From: Hyphomonas jannaschiana VP2
GTDB lineage: Bacteria > Pseudomonadota > Alphaproteobacteria > Caulobacterales > Hyphomonadaceae
Direction: 5' to 3'
Assembly: GCF_000685215.1 (NCBI RefSeq)
Contig: NZ_ARYJ01000002.1
Span: 124,001-188,000 of the forward strand
Length of the DNA: 64,000 nucleotides
In this document: piece by piece, positions 8,921 to 16,131 of the stretch
How positions within the stretch are numbered: position 1 is the first letter of the stretch
Layout: every line of letters starts with the position of its first letter
Program-made: the position numbers and the translations under genes
The notes under the pieces: generated by a model
Databases searched by the model: none
Told to the model about the DNA's origin: nothing
The model's input: the letters and a program-made list of their open reading frames with translations, nothing else

Positions 8921-10225
8921 TCAGGTTTGCCGCTTGATGGCAGGTATGGTGTGAGCCATTGCCTCGCGGGCCACGGAACCCGGTTGCGGCAGGTCTATTC
9001 GCGGCAGTTGCTGAAGCAGCGCCGCTGCCTTCGTCGCATTTCCGGCGAGCAGGCATGTGCGTGCGCGGGCGAGCGCTAGATAGGCGATGGCATATGGGCT
9101 GGTGTTGTGTAGCGCCGGGGAACTGATGGCAGAAGCAAAGTCGGGATCCGGCTTGCGCCAGCCAGGGCCGTAACATTCGGAGAGATAGGTCTCCGTGGGG
9201 GTTGGGATGCAGAACATACCCCTGGCAAGACGTGTGTTATGTAGCTGGAACGGAGTATGGCGCCACTGGATGTCGCCCGGCAGGTTCGAAAAGCCGCACA
9301 CCATGCCGGAAGGCGTCTGGTCGAACACAAATATGTCGGCGGCGATCCCATTCACGGTCAGGCCGACATACCGGTCACCCGGTCTTGCTGAATGAGGGAG
9401 CATCAGGTCTGGATGGGTCCGGATGAAATCGACCATATCCTTGCCGCCATTGTCGCCGCGCAGGAGACCGATATCGATGTCGCGGTCGTGTGCCAGGAGA
9501 CTGCCGGACCGGACAAGGCCAAGCAGTGTTCCCGCGACGAGGAAGGGCCTGAATCCGCCTGTTTCGAGCAGGGAGCAAAGTTTCAGGAGAGCGCCCATTG
9601 CGTGGCCCGGTTCAAAGGACGACTTGCGGGAAGCTGGTGTCGCGGCAGGTCCTTTCGGGAGGGAAAGGAATTGGTGATGCGCAGCGGCTTCGAATTGTCC
9701 AAGGGCGTAAAGTATACTGGCCAGCAGCGCATGGGCCTCATTCTTATCGTCAAAGCCGCCGAGGCTCTTGTGAAGCAACTGAACCGCTTGCTGACTGCGA
9801 CCTGCGCAAACCAGGGCTCGGACGCTATTCCGGATTGTTCTGGTCGAGGGGGTGCCTGTCTGGCTGGCGGCCATTAGACTATCTGCCACCTGATCAATGG
9901 CACATCGCCGTTCTTGCTCATCTGGCGTCAGATCGGCAATCGACTGCCAGGACGTCCATGCGGAAGGTTCAAGGGCTACAGCCTGCAGGTAAGAGGCGAT
10001 CGCCCTGTCTCGTTCGCCACGAGCGTGCAGGCAAAGGCCAATGCCGTGTAACGCCGCCACATTGCAGGGGTCGCTTCCGAGAACCCGTTCAAATACTTCG
10101 CGGGCCGCGTCAGCCTCGCCGCGCCTGAAATACGCACTTGCGATAGCAATGTCTCTGTCATGGAACTCAGGCATGATCAGGCGCTCGCGGGTAAGGCGTG
10201 GCAAGAAGACGGGGCGGGCAGTCAT
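8921..10225 (-). CDS. TPR-repeat protein with C-terminal LicD/fukutin-like nucleotidyltransferase domain
   Basis: The N-terminal third contains TPR-like helices (AYFRRGEADAAREVFERVL; ALHGIGLCLHARGERDRAIASY). The C-terminal half has LicD-family hallmarks: GTLLGLVRSG, the DRDIDIG acidic motif, a later DIFVFD, and PTPTETYLSECYGPGW. LicD-type enzymes transfer phosphocholine or phospho-polyols to surface glycans. The start is uncertain. ATG 10225 and ATG 10174 are both possible and neither has a strong ribosome-binding site; the frame stays open to 10435 but that extension crosses the divergent promoter region. The gene lies upstream of and parallel to the lasso A gene and is divergent from luxR. 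A role in modifying the lasso peptide or the cell surface is speculation. Confidence 0.72.
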   Translation of the reverse strand: MTARPVFLPRLTRERLIMPEFHDRDIAIASAYFRRGEADAAREVFERVLGSDPCNVAALHGIGLCLHARGERDRAIASYLQAVALEPSAWTSWQSIADLTPDEQERRCAIDQVADSLMAASQTGTPSTRTIRNSVRALVCAGRSQQAVQLLHKSLGGFDDKNEAHALLASILYALGQFEAAAHHQFLSLPKGPAATPASRKSSFEPGHAMGALLKLCSLLETGGFRPFLVAGTLLGLVRSGSLLAHDRDIDIGLLRGDNGGKDMVDFIRTHPDLMLPHSARPGDRYVGLTVNGIAADIFVFDQTPSGMVCGFSNLPGDIQWRHTPFQLHNTRLARGMFCIPTPTETYLSECYGPGWRKPDPDFASAISSPALHNTSPYAIAYLALARARTCLLAGNATKAAALLQQLPRIDLPQPGSVAREAMAHTIPAIKRQT

Positions 10226-10383
10226 CGCCAACCCGTGCAAGAAAATATTAAACCATAAAGAGTAACAAAAAACAATAATAAGTGGTAATTGTATCCCGGC
10301 GCATCGAAAGGATGCGAAGAAAGACGAGCGATGCAACCAGCGAGTCCGGGTTGGCCGACCGGGCGGGCAGGAACGTCGTACGG

Positions 10384-10402
10384 GTACCGGCAGTGCTGGT
10401 AC
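10384..10402. promoter_or_regulatory. lux-box-like 19-bp dyad
   Basis: GTACCGGCAGTGCTGGTAC is an inverted repeat with eight of nine half-site positions paired (positions 6/14 and the centre differ). It sits 25 bp before the luxR ATG at 10428 and about 160 bp before the divergent TPR/LicD gene. The size and the ACC...GGT-type symmetry fit a LuxR-AHL binding site, which would suggest autoregulation and perhaps control of the divergent gene. Confidence 0.5.
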
Positions 10403-10427
10403 GGAACGTATTTGGAGACGGCAGGCC

Positions 10428-11156
10428 ATGAGCAATTATGATGGCGCAGCGGTTCTGGAAGCCATCCGCGACATACAGGCGACGACGACGGGCACGGATG
10501 CGATCGAACGGCTCGCCGAGTTCAGCGAGCCCTATGGATTTAACCGTGTCTTCTTGGGTCAACTCGTCAATCCGCTCAATGTTCCGCTCAAGGATATTCT
10601 CTACCTCTCGAATTGGCCCGAAGAGCTGAAAACGAGACGACTGAGCCGTCTCGCCATCCTGCATGACCCGATCGCGCTTTGTGCCATCCGCTCGAAGCGC
10701 CCGTTCAGCTGGGCCGAAGCACATGCGCATGCGTCGCGGATCGGGCGCATGGTCGTCGACATGGTGCATGACTATGGCATCACGGACGGCATGATGTTCC
10801 CGATGCATGCGCTTGCCAGCATATCGGGCGGCGTCTCGCTCGGCGGAGACAGGATGCCGGACCTGTCGCGAACCCAGATCGCCGAACTCGAGATCGTCTG
10901 CCAGACGGCCTATTACCACCTTGAAGAGCTGATGGGCCCGTTTCCCTACCAGAAGCTCGCAGAACTCTCGCCGCGGGAAGCAGAATGCGTCCAGTTCGCT
11001 GCGGCCGGCAAGTCGAACTGGGAGATCGCGCACATTCTGGGGATCCGGGAAGATTCCGTGAAGAAAACGCTACAGCGGGCCTGCCGGAAACTTGATGCCG
11101 TCAATCGCGCGCATCTCGTCTCCTCGGCCATCGCGCATGGCCAGATCTTTCCCTGA
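10428..11156 (+). CDS. LuxR-family acyl-homoserine-lactone receptor/regulator
   Basis: This 242-aa protein has an N-terminal autoinducer-binding domain (about residues 10-165, including YLSNWPEEL and an HDP motif in the ligand pocket region). A C-terminal LuxR helix-turn-helix follows (about 178-238: LSPREAECVQFAAAGKSNWE). The luxI gene starts 79 bp downstream on the same strand, so this is a canonical receptor/synthase pair. The cytoplasmic protein would bind AHL and act at lux boxes; a candidate site lies just upstream. The upstream dyad and the adjacent divergent gene suggest local targets. Confidence 0.93.
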   Translation: MSNYDGAAVLEAIRDIQATTTGTDAIERLAEFSEPYGFNRVFLGQLVNPLNVPLKDILYLSNWPEELKTRRLSRLAILHDPIALCAIRSKRPFSWAEAHAHASRIGRMVVDMVHDYGITDGMMFPMHALASISGGVSLGGDRMPDLSRTQIAELEIVCQTAYYHLEELMGPFPYQKLAELSPREAECVQFAAAGKSNWEIAHILGIREDSVKKTLQRACRKLDAVNRAHLVSSAIAHGQIFP

Positions 11157-11235
11157 CAAGCCCCCTTATGTGGACATGACGATGAGGTCGTGCCGATCCA
11201 TCCTCCGCCTGCAATCAGGCACGGCAGGAGGTTCC

Positions 11236-11874
11236 ATGTTCAAGATCATCACGCCAGATAATCGGGGAGAATACCGCGATCTCATCCACGCGATGCATGA
11301 GATGCGCTACCGGATCGTCGTCGAAGAATGGGGCTGGCACATTCCCGGCATTCGGGTCGGCTACGACAAGGACCAGTTCGATACGGACGCGACCGTTTAC
11401 GTCCTGGTCCTCTCCCGCGATGGCGACGTGTTGGCATCGTCCCGGCTTAACCCGACGACCCGCCCGCACATGATGAGCGAACTCTTCGCTGACTATTGCG
11501 ATCTCCAGTCCTATCCGGTCGGATCAGATGTCTGGGAATGCTCCCGCTTCGTGACGGACCGGAAGCGCATGCGAGATCCGGTCGAGGATTTCCGGACAAG
11601 GTGCCGCCTTGGGCTGGGGCTCACCGTCTGGTGCCTCGATCATGGTGTTTCGCGTCTCAGCTGGCTCACCCACCAGAAATTCTACAACCTCGTCCAGAGG
11701 GTCTGGTCGACCGAGCCGCTCGGACTTCCGCGCAGGGACGGGGATGACTGGGCCTGGATTCCGGCGGTGTCCAAAATCGACAAGGCCACGCTAGACCGCC
11801 AGATGGACCGGTACCGGGATGCAGAAGCGATCGTTGCAGAGTACCTTGTGCCGAAGCTTAGGGCTTCGGCATGA
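11236..11874 (+). CDS. Acyl-homoserine-lactone synthase (LuxI family)
   Basis: This 212-aa enzyme makes AHL signals from S-adenosylmethionine and an acyl donor. Conserved features are the N-terminal RYRIVVEEWGW, DQFDTDATVYV, SSRLNPT, and the WECSRF motif carrying the catalytic Glu and Arg. ATG 11236 has a strong GGAGG 4 bp upstream, so the longer open frame to 11092, which overlaps luxR, is rejected. The stop overlaps the next ATG (ATGA), which couples it to the dioxygenase gene. The acyl chain length cannot be read from sequence. Confidence 0.93.
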   Translation: MFKIITPDNRGEYRDLIHAMHEMRYRIVVEEWGWHIPGIRVGYDKDQFDTDATVYVLVLSRDGDVLASSRLNPTTRPHMMSELFADYCDLQSYPVGSDVWECSRFVTDRKRMRDPVEDFRTRCRLGLGLTVWCLDHGVSRLSWLTHQKFYNLVQRVWSTEPLGLPRRDGDDWAWIPAVSKIDKATLDRQMDRYRDAEAIVAEYLVPKLRASA

Positions 11875-12878
11875 CGCAGGGGCGATCTGAAACGGTTTCC
11901 GCCGAAGATATCAGGACGTTTGAACGCGATGGTATCGTCTGTCTGAGGAATGTCCTGACATCGGAGGAAGTCGATCATCTCCGAATGGCCGTAGAAAAAC
12001 AGATGAACCAGCTGGGAAAGTCTGCGACCGGTTACGACTTCGAGGCGCTCGCCCGGCAGGTCTGGGACCGATCAGAGCCGGTTGAGACCGGCGCGGCGAA
12101 CCGCTTCGACATGCAGGCGATGAAAGATCTGGTGCGCGGCGATGCGGCCGCGCGGCCGCTCATGGAAGAAGACGAGGCGAATTCGCAGGGCCTGTTCTTC
12201 TACGATGTCGCCGCCTGGAAGTGGGATTCGGGTGTGCGCAAAGTGGCCTTCGACTCGGCGTTGCCTGGAATTGCGGCGGAACTGCTTGGCGCGAACTATC
12301 TCAATTTCTGGGAGGACACGACCTTCGTGAAAGCACCGCATACGCGCCAGAAGACGGCCTTCCACCAGGACCTCGCTTATTTCCAGATTGAGGGCGACCA
12401 GTGCGTCATCATCTGGATTCCTCTGGATCCAGTGAGCCGCTCCAACGGAACCATGCAATATGTCCGCGGGTCTCACAAAAGGGGCGAGACCTATGCGCCG
12501 AATGTCTTTATTTCTCAGACGCCGATCCAGTCGTCTCCTGAAAAGCGTTGCCCGGATATTGAGGCGAACCCGGACCAATATGATATCATCTCCTTCGACG
12601 TCGAACCCGGTGACGTACTTATCCATCATGTCATGACGGTTCACGGAGCCGGAGGAAATCGTTCCGGTAACTGGCGGCGGGCTGTCTCGTTCCGATATTG
12701 CGGGGATGAGGTGCGCTATTTCGACCGGCCGGGCGCCATCCCACAGGTCGGATTGTCCGGTCGCCTCATGAAAGGCGACCGGCTGTTTTCCGAAGATTAT
12801 CCAATTGTATGGCCGAAACCCTGGCCGGGATTCTGTCTGTCAGAAGCTTACGGTATACACCAAGCTGGCCGGGAGTAG
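11871..12878 (+). CDS. Phytanoyl-CoA dioxygenase (PhyH) family Fe(II)/2-oxoglutarate enzyme
   Basis: This 335-aa protein has the iron facial triad: HQD in TAFHQDLAYF and the distal His in TVHGAGGN. A 2-oxoglutarate-binding Arg follows in RRAVSFRY. It is translationally coupled to luxI by a 4-bp overlap, so it is expressed with the signal synthase. A phyH gene beside luxI has been noted in sphingomonad quorum-sensing loci (from memory). The substrate is unknown; hydroxylation of an acyl chain or of the signal itself is possible but unproven. Confidence 0.88.
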   Translation: MTQGRSETVSAEDIRTFERDGIVCLRNVLTSEEVDHLRMAVEKQMNQLGKSATGYDFEALARQVWDRSEPVETGAANRFDMQAMKDLVRGDAAARPLMEEDEANSQGLFFYDVAAWKWDSGVRKVAFDSALPGIAAELLGANYLNFWEDTTFVKAPHTRQKTAFHQDLAYFQIEGDQCVIIWIPLDPVSRSNGTMQYVRGSHKRGETYAPNVFISQTPIQSSPEKRCPDIEANPDQYDIISFDVEPGDVLIHHVMTVHGAGGNRSGNWRRAVSFRYCGDEVRYFDRPGAIPQVGLSGRLMKGDRLFSEDYPIVWPKPWPGFCLSEAYGIHQAGRE

Positions 12879-13073
12879 ACGCCGGGTGAGTCAAGCCGGA
12901 GTTGAGACCGGGCAAGCCTGAGTGAAGCAGAAGACCGGCTAGCATGCTCTTGTCTATCGCGCCAATAATAGAGTGAATCCGGATTATTATTTGACGGTCC
13001 GTTCCAGCGCATTGGTCAGCGCCGCGCGGCAAATTGAACACAAAGAAAGCTGGAACCAAAGCTTCAGATGACA

Positions 13074-13111
13074 TTTCCACTTGACCTGATGTGGACTGGA
13101 AATAGTAGAAG
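13074..13111 (+). promoter_or_regulatory. Candidate metal-responsive promoter with 19-bp spacer
   Basis: TTGACC (13081-13086) and TAGAAG (13106-13111) are 19 bp apart, the stretched spacing typical of MerR-family targets. A dyad covers the region: TTTCCA at 13074-13079 with TGGAAA at 13097-13102, and TCCAC at 13076-13080 with GTGGA at 13091-13095. It lies about 50 bp before the czcI-like gene. No merR-type gene is visible nearby, so the regulator would be elsewhere. Confidence 0.4.
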
Positions 13112-13157
13112 ATTGCAAAGGTGAATTAACTTTAGCGCAAGCCGTCTTATATAGACA

Positions 13158-13520
13158 ATGTGGGATATGTATCTCGTCCGGATCAACACGCATCTTTCAA
13201 AGCTCATCATCGCATTGATGGTTTGGGCCTGTCTGGCGTCCCCGATGAGTGCGATTGCCGACATCTCTGTTGCCTGCGACGATATCCATAAAGTCTCGGT
13301 CGATACCAGTGATTCTGGCGAAATGCCTTCCGGCGATACTTCGCAAGAAGGTTCGGACCACCCGTTCCATCACTGCGGGAGCTGCCACAATCACATAATG
13401 GGCGAAACAGGTGGTGAAAGGCTGATCGCCAGCGCGACCTCATTGCTTCGACCGGTTCCGAACCGGACAGTACTGGAACAATCCGGTCCGGACGGACCTT
13501 ACAGACCGCCTCGAGCCTAG
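13158..13520 (+). CDS. Small periplasmic metal-binding protein, CzcI-like
   Basis: This 120-aa protein has an N-terminal signal or anchor (residues 5-35, cleavage near SAIA-D) and a His/Cys cluster in the middle, HPFHHCGSCHNH, suited to binding divalent metal or copper. It lies 74 bp upstream of the czcC-like gene, the place occupied by CzcI-type proteins in czc operons. The exact function of CzcI is not settled; periplasmic metal sensing or buffering is likely. ATG 13158 and ATG 13167 are both possible starts, and neither has a clear ribosome-binding site. Family membership rests on position, size and motif. Confidence 0.6.
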   Translation: MWDMYLVRINTHLSKLIIALMVWACLASPMSAIADISVACDDIHKVSVDTSDSGEMPSGDTSQEGSDHPFHHCGSCHNHIMGETGGERLIASATSLLRPVPNRTVLEQSGPDGPYRPPRA

Positions 13521-13594
13521 ATCACGACATCCGCAACCGGAGTGCGCAGTCTCCACTGCGCCGTCAGTGAATCTATCCGAGGACATTACACTCA

Positions 13595-14890
13595 ATGAAA
13601 CCCTTATCCCGCGGCATGCTTGCCGCGCTCGCTCTGCCAATTCTGGCCGGGCAAGCCCTAGCCGATGGATGTGGTTCTACCCCCATCCAATCCGAAAATC
13701 CTGACCCAAATACCCCGCTGACACTTGAAGCGGCGGTCCGAAGGGCCGGTTATGCGACCCCCGAAGTCCTGATGGCGGCCCTGGAGGCAAGAGCCTCCTC
13801 CGCTGACGCAGACCAGGCAGGGCGTTGGCTCAATCCGTCCGTCGCGATCGAGACAGAAAATTTTTCCGGGACAGGTCCGTTGAAGGGCTTCAATACTTCT
13901 GAGAGCACTCTCACGATTGAGCAAACCTTCCAGCTCGGTGACAAGCGGCGCCTTTTGCAGCGGTCTGCCAGGGCTGAGGCCGCCCTGGCAAGTGCTACGT
14001 GCGAGGCGCAGCGTCTGGAGGTCCAGACACTCGCTGGAGAATTGTTTCTCGATCTGCAGGCGGCTACCGAGATGGCGAAAGTTGCAACTGAAGCGGCGAC
14101 GTTGGCAGGAGAATTCTCAAACGTTGTCGCTCGCAGAGTGGAGGCGGGCGCTTCTGCGCCTCCTGAACTCGTCCGGTCACGCGCTGAAGAAGCCATTCTT
14201 CAGGCAGCTGCAGATGCGGCACGTGGTGAGGTTGAGGCCAGAGCACTTGCCCTTGCTTCTGTTTGGGGACAAGGGCGGGTCGATTTTGGATTGCCCGATT
14301 CCGTTGGAGAGACGCCCGACCGGATGGAGATGAAAACGGATGCAGCCCGAATGTCTCACCCGAAACTGGCAGAGGCAAAGGCCGGTTCGGCGGCGCGCAG
14401 CGCGGCCACGGATCTTGCGCGCGCTGGTGCCTGGCCGAATATGACACTCTCTGCAGGTTTCCGCAGGTTCGAACAGACTGGTGACCACGCGTTTCTTGCG
14501 GGGGTAAGCGTTCCGCTGCCCCTGTTCGATCGCAATCAGGACGCAACGCGTGCGGCGCGACTGAGATATCAGGGGGCCGAACTGAACGCTCAGGTTGTTG
14601 AAACCAGGCTGCGGGCGCAGCAGGCAAGCCTCGTGGCGCGCAGCCGGGCTTTTGCGTCGCGACTTGACCGTCTTGAAGGGGAAGCACTTCCTCTCGCCGA
14701 GCAAGCCTATTTTGCGGCAGCAGAAGGATACAGGGTCGGAAAGTTCGACCTTACCGCGACGCTCGATGCGCGTCGGAGCCTGATAGAGACACGTGCTGCA
14801 GTCATTGAAGCCCGGCTCGCACTCGAAACCGAAATGCTCCGGCTAAGCGCTCTGATAGGCGCTGCACCCTTCGAAGGAGTTTCCCAATGA
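13595..14890 (+). CDS. czcC: TolC-family outer-membrane channel of the czc-type RND efflux system
   Basis: This 431-aa protein has a signal peptide (ending ALA-D, residue 23) and two long helical repeats with TolC-family features (TLEAAVRRAGYATPEV; EQTFQLGDKRR; VSVPLPLFDRNQ). It would form the outer-membrane duct of a tripartite heavy-metal exporter. It is the first large gene of a czcC-czcB-czcA order, and its stop overlaps the czcB ATG by 4 bp. The RND partner is of the heavy-metal type, which supports the czcC name by position; metal specificity is not proven. Confidence 0.85.
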   Translation: MKPLSRGMLAALALPILAGQALADGCGSTPIQSENPDPNTPLTLEAAVRRAGYATPEVLMAALEARASSADADQAGRWLNPSVAIETENFSGTGPLKGFNTSESTLTIEQTFQLGDKRRLLQRSARAEAALASATCEAQRLEVQTLAGELFLDLQAATEMAKVATEAATLAGEFSNVVARRVEAGASAPPELVRSRAEEAILQAAADAARGEVEARALALASVWGQGRVDFGLPDSVGETPDRMEMKTDAARMSHPKLAEAKAGSAARSAATDLARAGAWPNMTLSAGFRRFEQTGDHAFLAGVSVPLPLFDRNQDATRAARLRYQGAELNAQVVETRLRAQQASLVARSRAFASRLDRLEGEALPLAEQAYFAAAEGYRVGKFDLTATLDARRSLIETRAAVIEARLALETEMLRLSALIGAAPFEGVSQ

Positions 14891-16119
14891 AAAAGAATCT
14901 ATTGTACGTGGCGTTGCTTGCGCCCGGTCTGTTGCTCTCGGCCGCATGCGGCGCCGATAGGACGGCCAATGGTGCCATGGCTGAAACGTCGGTTTTATCA
15001 GACGAAAATCACGCGGGACACGATGAGGAAGACAATGAGGAGCACCGCGGTGAGAGTGAGCATGTCGAACTGAGTGCTGACGAAGTAGTTGCGTCCGGAA
15101 TTGTCATTGCCGAGGCAGAACGAGGCGATGTGTCCGTTCCATTGGAGTTACCTGCAGAAATCCGCTTCGATGCAGACCGTGTTGCACGGGTCTCATCCAA
15201 AGTGGAGGGAATTGTTTCGCGATTGTACGTTGGCGAAGGAGACAGTGTTGGCGCCGGATCGGCATTGGCACTTCTGACCAGCAGGGAGCTCGCCGGCTTA
15301 AAGGCAGATTATCTCAATGCGCTGAGTGCAGAACGGTTATCGAGAGCTGAACTTGATAGAGAAGAGCAACTCTGGGAACAGAAGATTACTTCAGACGCGG
15401 ATGTGCAGTCAGCAAGGGCGGAATATACCGCGGCCAAGGCGACCAGACAGGCAACCGAGAATCGGCTGCATGCCGTTGGCGTAAGTCACAGATTACTCGA
15501 TGCCCTGGATGAGGCCGAGGACGGCTCATTTTCCCAAGCTGTTGTCACTTCACCAATTTCTGGAAAAGTCATACAGCGCAATATTTCGTTGGGCGAGACG
15601 GTGTCGATGGATGCTGACCCTTTATTCGTGATTGTCGATGACTCGGTCGTCTGGGCTGATATTGCGGTGTACAAAGAGGATCTGTCCAAGGTGGATTCGG
15701 GCATGGACGTGGAACTAATGCGCGACGATGGAGGGGTGCTGGCGACTGGCGAGATCTGGACGGTTTTGCCGGTAATAAACGAGACGTCCCGGACAGCAAC
15801 CGCGCGAGTTATTGTTGAAAATGCTGAACACAGGATGAAGCCTGGTCAGTTTGTGACGGCGAGGCTTGCCACCGGCGCGACAAGATCTGTTGTTCGTGTG
15901 CCTTCAGATGCCATTGTGATTGTCGAGGGCAACCCATCGGTATTCGTTCCAACTGATGACGGTTTTGAGCCGCGTCAGGTGGAGGCTGGCGCGAGTGCGC
16001 GTGGATTTAGCGAGATCCGTTCCGGGTTGGCCGAAGGGGAGCGTTTTGTCTCAAACGGGGCCTTCACCCTGAAAGCCCAGTTGGAAAAAGACGCCTTTGG
16101 CGACGGCCACGCCCACTAG
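14887..16119 (+). CDS. czcB: Periplasmic adaptor (membrane-fusion) lipoprotein of the czc-type system
   Basis: This 410-aa adaptor has a lipobox LSAAC with Cys21 and a His/acid-rich segment (HAGHDEEDNEEHRGESEH) that could bind metal in the periplasm. A barrel-sandwich/HlyD core follows (RVSSKVEGIVSRLYVGEGD; VVTSPISGKVIQRNISLGE) and then a beta-barrel domain. It links the inner-membrane RND pump to the outer-membrane channel. It overlaps czcC by 4 bp and precedes czcA by 12 bp, so the three genes form one operon. Base composition is less GC-rich than the lasso and hut regions. Confidence 0.88.
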   Translation: MKKNLLYVALLAPGLLLSAACGADRTANGAMAETSVLSDENHAGHDEEDNEEHRGESEHVELSADEVVASGIVIAEAERGDVSVPLELPAEIRFDADRVARVSSKVEGIVSRLYVGEGDSVGAGSALALLTSRELAGLKADYLNALSAERLSRAELDREEQLWEQKITSDADVQSARAEYTAAKATRQATENRLHAVGVSHRLLDALDEAEDGSFSQAVVTSPISGKVIQRNISLGETVSMDADPLFVIVDDSVVWADIAVYKEDLSKVDSGMDVELMRDDGGVLATGEIWTVLPVINETSRTATARVIVENAEHRMKPGQFVTARLATGATRSVVRVPSDAIVIVEGNPSVFVPTDDGFEPRQVEAGASARGFSEIRSGLAEGERFVSNGAFTLKAQLEKDAFGDGHAH

Positions 16120-16131
16120 GAGAAAAGCAAG

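Noticed and set aside
11092..11235. 48-residue extension of the AHL synthase
   Set aside because: It overlaps the luxR coding region and lacks family similarity; ATG 11236 has a strong GGAGG.
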